NCBI RefSeq assembly: GCF_963082655.1
Contig: NC_081553.1
Location: 227,615,827-227,679,826, forward strand
Source: Stomoxys calcitrans
Lineage: Eukaryota; Arthropoda; Insecta; Diptera; Muscidae
Reading direction: 5' to 3'
DNA: 64,000 bases
Shown: positions 22,765 to 33,930 of the stretch, piece after piece
Numbering within the stretch: the stretch's first letter is position 1
Layout of the letters: every line of letters begins with the position of its first letter
Translations under genes and position numbers: made by a program
Notes under the pieces: model-generated
Database searches by the model: none
What the model was told of the DNA's origin: nothing
The model's input: only the letters and a program-made list of their open reading frames with translations

Positions 22765-24578
22765 AATTCCGTCCGCCCGTCTGTCGAAACTTTCGAAGGA
22801 GTAAAGCTAGCTGCTTGAAATTTTGCACAAATACTTTTTATCAGTGTAGGTCGGTTGGGATTGTAAATGGGCCAAATCGGTCTATGTTTTGATATAGCTG
22901 CCATATAAACCGATCTTGGGCCTTGACTTCTTGAGCCTCTAGAGGGCGCGATTCTTATTCGATTTAACTGAAATTTTAAACGTAGTGCTTTGGTATCACT
23001 TCCAACAACTGCACTAAGTATGGTTCAAATCGGTTCATAACCTGATATAGCTGCCATATAAACCGATCTTGGGTCTTGACTTCTTGAGCCTCTAGAGGGC
23101 GGAATTCTTATCCGATTGGAATGAAATTTTGCACGTGGTGTTTTGGTATCACTTCCAACAATTGTGCCAAGTACGATTCAAATCGGTTAATAATCTGGTA
23201 TAGCTGTCATATAAACCGATCTTCACTTCTTGAGCCTCTAGAGGGCGCAATTCTCATCCGATTTGGCTGTAATTCTCCATGAGGTGTTTTGTTATGACTT
23301 TCAATAATTGTGCTAAGTATGGCGCAAATCGGTACATAACTTGATATAGCTGTCATATAAACCGATCTTGGATCTTGATTTCTTTAGCTTTTAGAGGGCG
23401 CACTTCTTATCCGATTTGGCTGAAATTTTGGAGGTCGATCTAGCCATGTCCGTCCGTCTGTCTGTCGAAAGGAAGCTAACTTTCGAAGGAGTAAAGCTAG
23501 CCGCTTGAAATTTTGCATAAATACTTCTTATTAGTGTAGGTCGGTTGGGATTGTAAATGGGCCATATCGGTCCATGTTTTGATGTAGCTGTCATATAAAC
23601 CGATCTTGGGTCTTGATTTCTTGAGCCCTAGAGGGCGCAATTCTTATCCGATTGGAATGAAATTTTGCACGGCGTGTTTTGTTATGATATTCAACATATG
23701 TGCCAAGTATGGTTCAAATCGGTCCATAACCTGATATAACTATCATATAAACCGATCTTGGGTCTTGACTTTTTGAGCCTCTAGAGGGCGCAATTCTCGT
23801 CCGATTGGAATGAAATTTTGCACGGCGTGTTTTGTTATGATATTCAACATATGTGCCAAGTATGGTTCAAATCGGTCCATAACCTGATATAGCTGTCATA
23901 TAAACCGATCTTGGGTCTTGACTTCTTGAGCCTCTAGAGGGCGCAATTCACGTCCGATTTGACTGAAATTTTGCACGTAGTGTTTTGGTATCACTTCGAA
24001 CAACTGTGCCAAGTACGATTCAAATCGGTTAATAATCTGGTTTAGCTGTCATATAAACCGATCTTGGGTCTTGACTTCTTGAGCCTCTAGAGGGCGCAAT
24101 TCTTATCCGATTGGAATGAAATTTTGCACGTGGTGTTTTGATATCACTTCCAACAGTTGTGCTAAGAATAGTTCGAATCGGTTCATAACCTGGTATAGCT
24201 GCCATATAAACCGATCTGGGATCTTGACTTCATTAGCCTCTAGAGGGCGCAATTTTCATCCGATTTGGCAGAAATTTTGTACAACGGCTCACAGCCGTTG
24301 TATCTATAGCCTGACACAGCTCCCATATAAACCGATCTCCGGATTATCTTTATTCAGCCCCTAAAAGGCGCAATTCATATCTACATAGTTCAGCATTCAT
24401 TTCTGTTCCGAATCGGACTATTACTTGATAGAGCTCCAATTACATAACAGTTATTATTTATCATTCTTTGTTTGCCTAAAAAGATATACCGCGCATAGAA
24501 ATCGACAAATGCTATCCATGGTGAAGGGTCCAAAAGATTCGGCCCGGCCGAACTTGGCACGCTTTTACTTGTTTTATT
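22765..24578 (+). mobile_element. DINE composite, two 5' blocks and one 3' end
   Basis: It starts within a 5' block (CCGTCCGCCCGTCTGTCGAA, AGGAGTAAAGCTAGCTGCTT) and runs through about four units. It then meets a second partial 5' block at about 23430-23500 (GTCGATCTAGCCATGTCCGT) and continues with about six more units carrying CATATAAACCGATCTTGGGT and CTTGAGCCTCTAGAGGGCGC. The 3' end is intact: CTATCCATGGTGAAGGGTC, the hairpin TTCGGCCCGGCCGAA at 24538-24552, then CACGCTTTTACTTGTTTT. It appears to be one copy spliced into another in the same orientation. Confidence 0.85.
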
Positions 24579-24579
24579 T

Positions 24580-25435
24580 TTATGTCGACCCCATCTATGT
24601 TACTTAAGTGTTGCAGTAGCATATGTCTGTGCAGTATGCCGCACGTCCGTCTGTCATTTGTTCGTGCAGTAAATGTTTCAATGTTGTTTCGTACCACGAA
24701 AAGCGTGTGTGTGGGTTCTTCAATGGGCAGGCAGGCTTGCCGCCTTGCTTGTCTGCCTGCAGACAATGTACCTCATTTGATGGTATAGTGGTTAAGAGAG
24801 GGGGGAGAAATGGAAGTAAAGGCCAAGATAAAAGTGACAAGATATCAGAAACACATTCATTGATTGCTGTTGTTATCAAACATTTTCACCCTCCAAAAAA
24901 TGTTCAAAGAGTCCTTAGCATTGATGTGAAATAGTAGAAGAGGTATAGGCCCGAACCCCTTTCCACTTTCCACTTTTACGGTCCCCTTCGTTTTGGGTGA
25001 AAAGTTTTTCATGTTTCCGTTAAAGGATTTATCTGAATGACTTAGACGTCGTCATCATCATCATTATCATTATTTACAACAAGAAGAAAGTGATAGGGGA
25101 GAATGAGGTGGAGGGGAGGTGAGGAGAGGTTATCGATATTGCACATGCCGCATTTTTAAGAGTTGGGGTGTGCAGCAACCGATTCCCCCTACTGGTTCAA
25201 AGTTTTGTTTAGATAAAATTTCCAAGTCTAAGCAAAAATCTCTTTTGAACACACTTTAAGCATTTGGGTAATTTGAAAGGCTTGTTTGCAGTCATCCATC
25301 CTTATTGTCAACTGGCATCAACTTTTCGGCAAGGGGTATTTCTTTTAGACGCTATCGAAAGGTAATGAATATTGACAATGGCTTGTGGGACCGTTATGGA
25401 TGGCAGAGACATACAAAATATACCATAGCGGAAAA
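24580..25435. other. unassigned sequence
   Basis: No element or gene is recognised. The open frames on both strands near 24600-24900 overlap each other and lack splice or codon support. GGATGGCAGAGACATACAAA near 25395-25420 may belong to the LINE A 5' side. Confidence 0.45.
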
Positions 25436-26248
25436 GTTGGCATGCCATGAGTGTGCGACTTGAGTGTGAGCGAATTGAGATGTACAGGAGTCAGAATGAA
25501 GTCCGGAAATTCTACCAAAGAATAAAACATCAAAACGATGGCTTTGTTGCAGACACATTCTCCTGCAGAGACAAAGAAGGAAATGTGGTAACTGACGCAG
25601 ATAGCATGCTGAGGATATGGAAAGAAAATTTTACCAAACTGCTAGTGTCCGACATTGGCGGCGAAGGGGATACCGCAGAACCAATTAATGATGATGGTAT
25701 AGATTGTTAACCTCCTAGTCAGAATGAGGTCCAAGTAGCAGTGACCCGACTAAAGAACAACAAGGCAGCAGGAGCCGACGGGTTACCAGCTGAACTATTT
25801 AAAACCAGAAGCCACCCGCTGATAAGGCATATGCATCAGCTTATGTGCGCAATTTGGCAAGAAGAACTTATACCCGATGATTGGAACCTCAGCACACTAT
25901 GTCCCGTACACAAGAAAGGAGACAAGGCGGAATGTGCCAACTACTGAGGAATAAGTCTCCTCCCCATTGCATACAAGATACCCTCGAGCGTACTATGTGA
26001 AAGATTATAACCTAAAGTCAGTGAGATAATTGGGCCCTATCAATGCGGCTTTAGACTTAGTTAATCCTCCCTAGACCAGATATTCACACTGCACCAAATC
26101 CTGGGAAGACCGGAGAAGGACAAACACCTACCATCTCTTTGTTGACTACAAAGCCGCCCTCGATACTCCTTTACGTTCAAAGGTATTTCAAGCCATGTCT
26201 GAGTTTGGTATCCCTGCAAAATTAATAAGACTCTGCAGGATTACACTT

Positions 26249-26364
26249 GACTCTGCAAAATGACAATCCCTTGGCAGCTGGTTGTGCGTACCGGATTGAC
26301 CCGATGGATTTATTCATCGGCAAGGGCTACTGCCCCAGTGTTCAACACACTGCTACAACAACAA
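26249..26364 (+). mobile_element. short nested insertion with (AAC)n tail
   Basis: LINE A should read from GGATGACACTTGC directly to TGATACGCGTTCCTC. Here about 115 bp intervene, including CTTGGCAGCTGGTTGTGCGT, ACCGGATTGACCCGATGGAT, TCATCGGCAAGGGCTACTGC and a tail CTGCTACAACAACAAC. ACACTT occurs on both sides as a possible target duplication. The (AAC)n tail and small size suggest a SINE-type retroelement; I see no clear pol III boxes. Confidence 0.55.
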
Positions 26365-26546
26365 CACTTATTGATACACGCTCCTCAATAAGAATGCGAA
26401 AGAATCTCTCCGAACCATTCCATACCAAACGAGGTTTCAGACAAGGAGACAGACAGCTTATCATGTGATCTCTTTAATATCCTGCTGGAGAAGATTATAC
26501 GAGATGCAGATGCCAATAGATATGGCACACTAGTCACTAGCAACAC

Positions 26547-27134
26547 ATGCTACTCCCTTATGCCGACGACATCGATATCATAGGTGGATCACCGGAAGTT
26601 GTAACTGCAGCCTTTGAAAAAATCGAAAGAGAATCAGTGAAAATGGGTTTGGCAGTAAATGGAGATAAGACGAAATGGATGGTTTCAACTTCCAAAAAGA
26701 CTTACACAACCGAGCAGATAAAGAAAATGGAGAAAATTGGGAACCACAACTTTGGGATAGTCCGCAACTTTATCTACCTCGGCACCGCCGTAACAGAAAC
26801 TATTAACACCAGTTTTGGGATAAAGCGAAGACTAATACTGTCAAATAGATGCTATTTTGGTTTAAGTAGGCGGTTTAGAAACAAGGCCACCTTTCGACAG
26901 ACGAAGATTACAATAGACAAGACACTGATACTAGCCGTGTTGTTATGTGGTTCCGATGCATGGTTACTTGTCAAAGCAGACGAGACAGTGTTTGGAGTGA
27001 TTGAGAAAAAGATTCTTCATAAAATATATGGACCACTTTGCGTTAATGGAGAATATAGGCGACGACGTATGAACCATGAGCTGTATGAGTTGTATGACTG
27101 CAGCTGTATGAGTTGTATGTCTGCAGCTGTATGA
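26547..27134 (+). pseudogene. LINE A reverse transcriptase C-terminal half
   Basis: A 195-codon open frame begins LLPYADDIDIIGGSPEVVTA and carries the catalytic YADD. It continues SVKMGLAVNGDKTKWMVST, NFIYLGTAVTETINTSFGIK, LLCGSDAWLLVKADETVFGV and EKKILHKIYGPLCVNGEYRR. This is the best preserved copy of the YADD-to-C-terminus region in the window. The N-terminal RT motifs are in other frames and the 3' part of the frame runs into the 23-bp minisatellite, so the protein is not complete. Confidence 0.8.
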
Positions 27135-27210
27135 GTTGTTTGTCTGCAGCTGTATGACTTGTATGTCTGCAGCTGTATGAGTTGTATGTCTGCAGCTTTA
27201 TGAGCTGTAT
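27081..27210 (+). repeat. 23-bp minisatellite in LINE A
   Basis: About five copies of a 23-bp unit (GAGTTGTATGTCTGCAGCTG plus TAT). The period is not a multiple of three, so it shifts the reading frame. The minus-strand LINE A copy 3 has only about two diverged units at the same place (29000-29070). Confidence 0.8.
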
Positions 27211-27454
27211 GACGGCTGCGTTGGCTAGGTCATGTTGTCGGAATGAGTGAAGAAGGTCTAGGATAGAAGTCTTTTGAAGGCGAACATGGTGGTACACGCA
27301 ATCCGGGACGACCAAACGCTCGATGGAAAGATCAAGTGGAAAGAGACACCTTGAAACTTGGTTTAGAATGGGCGCAGGAAATCGAGGAGCTTGGAACGCA
27401 ATTCTATGTTCGGCTAGTGGAACAAATGTTCTGTCATTGTCAATTTAAGTTAAG

Positions 27455-27512
27455 AGAAAAAATTTCATAAAAGGTTTGTGTCGTAAGATAAATTTCATTG
27501 AAAGCTTGTGTG
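27455..27512 (+). repeat. GAGACAAATTTCAT-type minisatellite relic, left of the SINE
   Basis: AAATTTCATAAAAGGTTTG and TAAATTTCATTGAAAGCTTG are diverged units of the 31-bp repeat seen at 33.3-33.9 kb. The array continues at 27844-27965 on the other side of the SINE. Confidence 0.55.
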
Positions 27513-27843
27513 GCTTGGAGGCCACCGTGGCGCAGAGGTTAGCGTGTCCGCCTATGACGATGAACATCTGGGTTCGAATCCTTCAAATCCTGCCAAGACA
27601 ATCAGAAAAATTTTTCAGCGGTGGTTTTCTCCTCCTAATGCTGGCAACATTTGTGAGGTAGTATGCCATGTGAAACTTCTCTCCAAAGAGGTGTCGCACT
27701 GCGGCACACCGTTCGGATTTGGCTATAAAATGTAGGCTCCTTATCATTCAGCTTAAACTTAAATAGACTGCACTCATGGATATGTGAGAAGTTTGCCCCT
27801 ATTCCTTAGTGGAATGTTCATGGGCAAAATTTTGCAATTTTTT
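27513..27843 (+). mobile_element. tRNA-derived SINE with target duplication, best copy
   Basis: A pol III A box TGGCGCAGAGG lies at 27528-27538 and a perfect B box GGTTCGAATCC at 27571-27581, the spacing of a tRNA. The head GCCACCGTGGCGCAGAGGTT and TCCGCCTATGACG resemble a tRNA D arm and anticodon arm; the parent tRNA is uncertain. The body runs to TTAGTGGAATGTTCATGGGC and an A/T-rich tail. The 9-bp sequence GCTTGTGTG flanks it at 27504-27512 and 27844-27852, so this copy is intact and relatively young. It sits in a 31-bp minisatellite relic. Confidence 0.9.
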
Positions 27844-27965
27844 GCTTGTGTGTGAGACGAATTTTCATAGAAAATTTATGTTGTGAGACACATTTCCCTA
27901 GAAAGTTTGCGTTTTAAGAAAAATAGACGTATTGTGAGACAAAATTTCATGGAATATGTATTCTT
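27844..27965 (+). repeat. GAGACAAATTTCAT-type minisatellite relic, right of the SINE
   Basis: GTGAGACGAATTTTCATAGA, AAATTTATGTTGTGAGACAC and GTGAGACAAAATTTCATGGA are units of the same 31-bp family as 33283-33925. Confidence 0.6.
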
Positions 27966-27969
27966 TGTT

Positions 27970-28745
27970 ATTCCGCAAAAACAACTGCCACACCAATTTT
28001 GTAAAAGTAGCAGACAACAGCCAATGCAACACACTCTAAGCCTTAGCCCATTTGAAATAGTTTAAAATTCAATTCAATTACCATACAACATTCGTTGACG
28101 ATTGTCTGCTCTGGGTTATTGATGGCAACACATGCGAGGAACCCCTCAACCTCAACCCCTGCTTCACACCAGGGGTCTTTGACAGGCACACACCAAACCC
28201 TTTCATATTTAAATAACGAAAAAAATATAGCTTTTCTCTACTATGGGGTTGGTGGTAGGGTATGGCTTCTTTGTCAAATCAAATCAATCTCTTGAAGCAA
28301 TCAACTCAAAACCAATCATCAAGCCACCATCAACGAAACTCAGGCACAACGGCGCAGCGTAATCATTGACACAACCAACGAATGTTTGCATTTCAAACAT
28401 TCTCAAGTGTATCGAGAAGAACACAACTCGATTTGGAAGGGCACCAAATGTATGCGCCGCCCCGCACACATTTGTACTTGGAGTTTGTGGAACTCTACGT
28501 CCGTCTGTTTGTCTGTCACTTTGTAAATAAATATATACATCAATGTATCATGCATTTCAATCAATCCATCAATGTATAGATGGGGGGCAAAACGAGACGG
28601 TTGGGTTTTTTTTTTATAAAAAAAGAAGAAAAAAAAAAACATAAATTTAGATAATGGGGTTCCATTTCATTTTTATTGACAGCATGTGACAAAATTTTTA
28701 TGAAACACAGTGGTTCCATAGTTCTTGTAAACTCTTTGAAAAAAA
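27970..28745. other. unassigned sequence
   Basis: No element or gene is recognised. Poly-T and poly-A runs lie near 28600-28640. Open frames here are short and unsupported. Confidence 0.5.
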
Positions 28746-28747
28746 AA

Positions 28748-30722
28748 CATACTTCTACTTTACTTTTATTGGCAATGACAGAATATTTGTTCCACTAGCC
28801 GAACGTAAAATAGCGTCCCATGCGCCTCGATCTTCTGCGCTCATTCTAAAATCTCTGACACCAAGTTTTGAGGTGTCTCCCACCACTTGATCTTACCATC
28901 GGTCTTTTGATCTTCCCGGTTTGCGTATACCACTGTGTTTGGCTTCAAAAGACTTCTTTGCTGGAGCTTCTTCATCCATTCTGACAACATGACCTAGCCA
29001 CTGCAGCCGTCATACAGCTCATGCAGCTGCAGACATACAACTCATACAGCTGCAGTCATACAGATCATGGTTCATACGTCGCCTATATTCTCCATTAACG
29101 CAAACTGGTCCATATAAATATTTAACGAAGAACTTTTCTCTCAAATACTCCAAGTACTGCCTCATCTGCTTTCACAAGTACCCATGCTTCAGAACCACAT
29201 AACAACACGGGTAGTATCGGTGTCTTGTACAGTGTAATCTTCGTCTGTCGAGAGGTGGCCTTGTTTCTAAACTGCTAACTTTGTCCAAAGTAGCATCTGT
29301 TTGCCAGTATTAGTCTTCGCTTAATCCCAAAACTGGTGTCATTCGTTTCGGTTACGGCGGTGACGAGGTAGATAAAGTTACTGAACGTCTCAAAGTTGTG
29401 GTTTCCAACTTTCTCCATTTTCTTTATCTGCTCGGTTTTTCAAGGCTTTTTGGGAGTTGAAACCATCCATTTCGTCTTATCTCCATTTACTGCCAGAACC
29501 ATTTTCACTGACTCTCTTTCGATTCTTTCAAAGGCTGCAGATTCAACTTCCGGTGACCGACCTATGATATCGATGTCATCGGCGTAGGCGAGTGATTAGT
29601 GTGCCATATCTTTTCACATCTGCATCTCGTATGAACTTCTCCAGCAGGATATTGAAGAGATCACACGATTGTCTGAAACCTCGTTTGGTATTAAATGGTT
29701 CGGAGAGATTCTTTCCTATTATCTTACTGAGGAACCAGTATCAGCAAGTGTCATCCTGCAGAGTCTTATTAATTTTGTAGGGGTACCAAACTCTGGCATA
29801 GCTTGAAATATCTTTGAAAGTAAAAGAGTATCGAAGGCGGTTTTGTAGTCAACAAAGAGATGGTAGGTGGGGATTTGTCCTTCTCGGGTCTTTTTCAGGA
29901 TTTGGCGCAGTGTGAATATCTGGTCTAGGGTGGATTTGCCAGGTCTAAAGCCGCCTTAATAGGGCCCACTTATCTCATTGACTTTAGGTTTTAATCATTC
30001 ACACATTACGCTCGAGAGCATCTTGTATGTGAGGGGCAGGAGACTTATTCCTCTGTAGTTGACACATTCCGTCTTGTCTCCTTTCTTGTGCACGGGACAT
30101 AGTATGCTGAGGTTTCAATCATCGGGTATGCGTTTTTCTAGCCAAATTGCGCAGATTAGCTGATGCATATGCTTTATCAGCGTGTCGCCTCCTATTTTAA
30201 ATAGTTCAGCGGGTAACCCATCGGCTCCTGCTGCCTTGGTGTTCTTCAGTCGGCTCACTGCTACTTGGATCTGACTAGAAGATAAGCATTCTAGATAAGC
30301 CAGATTGGATAGATAAGCAGATGCATACGCCTTAACAGCGTGTCGCCTCCTGTTTTAAATAGTTCAGCGGGTAACCCAACGGCTCCTGCTGCCTTGGTGT
30401 TCTTCAGTCGGCTCACTGCTACTTGGATCTGACTAGAAGGTAAGCATTCTAGATAAGCCAGATTGGATAGATAAGCAGATGCATACGCCTTAACAGCGTG
30501 TCTCCTCCCGTTTTAAATAGTTCAGCGGGTAACCCGTCGGCTCCTGCTGCCTTGTTGATCTTCAGTCGGGTCACTGCTACTTGGACCTCATTCTGACTAG
30601 GAGGTAAAAGTTCTATACCATTATCATTGATTGATTCTGCGGTATCCTCTTCGACGCTAACGTCGGACACTAGCAGTTGGGTAAAATGTTCTTTCCGTAT
30701 CCTCAGCATGAGTATAAACATA
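28748..30722 (-). mobile_element. LINE A copy 3
   Basis: The 3' end is at the low-coordinate side (ACTTTACTTTTATTGGCAAT, complement of the family tail). YADD is at 29575-29586 on the minus strand. The RT start TRLKINKAAGADGLPAELF lies at about 30520-30590, followed by two further tandem versions of the same segment at about 158-bp spacing. The frame at 30449-30721 reads KEHFTQLLVSDVSVEEDTAE then SQNEVQVAV. Frameshifts and stops occur throughout, and it is truncated at the 5' end. Confidence 0.88.
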
Positions 30723-30769
30723 TTGACCCAAAATTTTGCATAATTTGAAAATTTGTTGTATTAATGCCC

Positions 30770-31140
30770 CCAAATGGCTTGGTTTAGATTGGGACCATAT
30801 TTTAGATCTTGCTGTCATCAGGCCCGTAGGTAGGTTCACTTTCCGGGTGGGGACCACCTCAATGTAGCGCCAAATCGATTTTTTTAAATATGGTTTTAGA
30901 ATAAATGATAGCCTCTACCCATGGCTATTTCGCAGTCTTTACACCTATCTTCCGATTTTCGATTGAGATTGGGACTATATTTTGGATATTGCTGTCATCA
31001 GGTCCGTAGCCAGTTCCTCTTTCCTGGTGGGGACTAGCTCAATGTAGTGCCAAATCGTTTTTTTTGAAATACGGTTTTAGAAAAAATTATGGCTACTCCG
31101 TAGGCAGTCATTACACCGATTTTCCGATTTTCGATGTTAG
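30770..31140. repeat. two-copy tandem repeat, 180 bp
   Basis: GATTGGGACCATATTTTAGA at 30787 recurs as GATTGGGACTATATTTTGGA at 30967. TTGCTGTCATCAGG, CGTAG, CTCAATGTAG and CCGATTTTCGAT recur in the same order. The two copies are moderately diverged. The parent element is unknown. Confidence 0.75.
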
Positions 31141-31930
31141 TCTCAGAGCAGTCGTATGGATTATTTTGGGACTAGTTCATTTTATAAGACCCTTGCCGAA
31201 TATGGTTGGGTTCGAATTATTTTGATTGTCAATATCATTTTTTACCTTCTCAATCCACAGTTTCCCTCCATCCATTTACCCCATATGATTTGTGGATGTT
31301 TGCTGAACACATATTTGTGGCTGAAAAGTATGTGTATCGACTAATATGGCTTTATTGCCATTGGACGGGTGGCGTTTATTTGCCAAACACTCGTATAACA
31401 TTTCGAAGATATCGTACAAATAAAAGATGAAGTTACTTGAAGTTCCCACTGCCAGCCATCGTCTCCAATGTTGCCTTTGTAACTTTACCTTTAATGACAA
31501 TCTTGTGTTGCTGCAACTCTTCAATGTGGTACTCTAGCTCTTCAATGTTATTTGTTCAGTTTTTTTTTTCAATTTTCCTCAATAGCTATCATTTAGCTCA
31601 CAAGGCTTTCAGTTTTGACTTTAATGACTAAGGTGCAGGTAATGCATCTATGGATATACTTTTGCTACTCCTATCACCTAATGGATGTTTGAAGTTTCTC
31701 CAGCTCTTATCATTATTGGTAAGCAATAATTAAGAAGTAAATGTAGCGAAACAAACATAATGATGGAAATGCAATGGCGGATTGTTTGTCTTGCACTAGA
31801 GTTGCATAATGAGTGAGAGATCTTTTTATGAAAAGGTATAGCAATTGCATTGTTAAGATAAATTGCATGGTAATCAACACTCATATCGTGGTAGAAATTA
31901 AAAAAAAATGTTTGGCAAAATTACAAAAAA
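31141..31930. other. unassigned sequence
   Basis: Several 60-80 codon frames overlap on both strands at 31150-31630; none has splice, codon or similarity support. No repeat is recognised. Confidence 0.45.
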
Positions 31931-31932
31931 AA

Positions 31933-33270
31933 AAACAAGCAAAATCATGCTAAGTTCGGCCGGTCCGAATCTTATATACCCTCCACCATGGATCGCATTT
32001 GTCGAGTTTTTTTCCCGGTACCTCTTTTAAGGCTCACAAAGGAAAATAGAAGAGAAATGATATGCTAATGAAGCTATATCAAGCAATGGGCAAGCTATGG
32101 ATTCCGACCATAATTGTATTGAAAATTGGAGACCATTGCAGAAGTCATCGAATCGAATAAGAATTGCAGAATTTAGGGGACCAAGAAGTTAAATAGGAAG
32201 ATCGGTTTATATGGGAGCTGTATCATACTATAGACCGATTCACACCATCTTTGACACGTATGTTGAAGGTCATGGGAAAAACCGCTGTACAAAATTGCAA
32301 AACCAAATCGGATAATAATTAAGCCCTCTAAAGGCTAAAGAAGTCAAGATCCAGATCGGTTTATATGGCAGCTATATCCGGTTACGGAAGGATTTGAACC
32401 ATACTTAGCATAGTTGTTGGAAGTTATAACGAAACACGTCATGCAAAATTTCAGCCAAATCAGTTAGGAACTGCGCCCTCTAGAGGCTCAAGAAGTCAAG
32501 GCCCCAGATCGGTTTCTATGCCAGCTATATCAGGTTATGAACAGATTTCAACCTTAATCGGTACAGTTGTTGGAAGTCATAACAAAAAACATCGTGCAAA
32601 ATTTCAGCCAAACCGAATGAGAATTGCGTCCTCTATTGGCACAAGAAGTCAAGATCCAAGATTGGTTTATATGGCTGCTATATCAGGTTATGAAACGATT
32701 TAAACCATACTTAGCGCAGTTTTTGAAAGTCATAATGAAAAACGTCATGCCGAATTTCAGCTAAATCGGGTAGGAATTGCGACCTCTAGAGGCTCAAGAA
32801 GTCAAGACCGCAGATTGGTTTATACGACGGCTATGTCAGGTTATGGACCGATTTAAACCATACCCAGCACAGTAGTTGGAAATCATAACACAGCACTTCA
32901 TGCAAAATGTCAGCCACATCGGAAGAAAATTGCGCCCCCTAGTGGCACAAAAAGTCAAGATCCAAGATCGGGTTTTTGGCTGCTATATCAGGTTATGGAC
33001 CGATTTGAACCATACTTAGCACAGTTCTTGTAAATCATAATGAAACACGTCGTGCCGAATTTCAGCCAAATCGGATATTAATTGCGCCTTCTAGAGGCTC
33101 AAGAAGTCAAAACCCCAAATCGGTATATATGACAGCAATATGAGGTTATGGACCGATTTCAACCATATTCAGCACAGTTGTTGGAAGTCATAATAAAACA
33201 TCTCATGCAAAATTTCGGATAAGAATTGCGCCCTCTAGCGGCTCAAGAATCAAGACCTGATTCCATGAAC
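31933..33270 (-). mobile_element. DINE element with intact 3' hairpin end
   Basis: The left end is ACAAGCAAAATCATGCTAAG, the hairpin TTCGGCCGGTCCGAA at 31955-31969, then CCCTCCACCATGGATCG. Eight to nine units follow with GATCGGTTTATATGGCAGCT and GAATTGCGCCCTCTAG. The 5' block is missing: at about 33250 the sequence changes abruptly and the 31-bp minisatellite begins at 33283. Confidence 0.85.
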
Positions 33271-33282
33271 CGATTTTCATAT

Positions 33283-33925
33283 ATTGGAAGACAAATTTTC
33301 ATACAAAATTTCTACCGGGAGACAAATATTCATAAAAAATTTGTATCAGGAGACAAAATGTTCATAGAAAATTTGTATTATGAGACAAATTTTCATGATA
33401 AATTTGTATTATGAGACAAATTATCATAATGAATTTTTATTCTGAGACAAATTGTCATAGAAACTTTATATAATGAGACAAATTTTCATAAAAAAATTGT
33501 ATCGGGAGACAAATTTTCATAGAAAATTTGTATCAAGAAACAAATTTTCATAGAATTTTGTATCAAGAAACAAATTTTCATAGAAATTTGTATCGAGAAA
33601 GAAGAAGAAGAAACAAATTTTCATAGAAAATTTGTACATGGAGACAAATTTCCATAGAAAATTTGTACATGGAGACAAATTTTCATAGAAAATTTGTACA
33701 TGGAGACAAATTTTCATAGAAAATTTGTACTGGGAGACAAATTTTCATAGAAAATTTGTATCGGGAGACAAATTTTCATAGAAAATTTGTATCGGGAGAC
33801 AAATTTTCATAGAAAATTTGTATCGGGAGACAAATTTTCATAGAAAATTTGTATCACGAGACAAATGTTTATAGAATATTTATATCGGGAGACAAATGTT
33901 TATAGAATATTTGTATCGGGAGACA
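33283..33925 (+). repeat. 31-bp minisatellite, about 20 units
   Basis: The unit GGAGACAAATTTTCATAGAA plus AATTTGTATCG is repeated head to tail. The variable segment is between GTA and GAGAC (TCGG, CATG, CTGG, TCAA, TTAT). The block 33755-33850 is nearly uniform while the left part is diverged, which suggests recent local expansion. Confidence 0.9.
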
Positions 33926-33930
33926 AATGG

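Larger units (their letters stand above)
25440..27450 (+). mobile_element. LINE A copy 2
   Basis: Linker and RT of LINE A: LECERIEMYRSQNEVRKFYQ, DKEGNVVTDADSMLRIWKE, TRLKNNKAAGADGLPAELF once only, IPDDWNLSTLCPVHKKGDK, a frame-shifted GFRP region, YADD at 26559-26570, then LYGSEAW-type C-terminus. The 3' end reads TTCTATGTTCGGCTAGTGGA. There is a nested insertion at 26249-26364 and a 23-bp minisatellite near the C-terminus. Unlike copies 1 and 3 it lacks the tandem repeat at the RT start. Confidence 0.88.

Noticed and set aside
24600..24934. Overlapping frames of 68-103 codons on both strands as a gene
   Set aside because: They overlap each other on both strands, with no codon bias, motif or splice support.
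27525..27590. Functional tRNA gene
   Set aside because: A and B boxes are present, but the sequence lacks a complete cloverleaf acceptor partner, is followed by a 250-bp conserved body and occurs in many copies; it is a SINE head.
28748..30722. LINE A copy 3 as a live element
   Set aside because: It has multiple frameshifts and stops, a tandemly repeated RT start and a 5' truncation.
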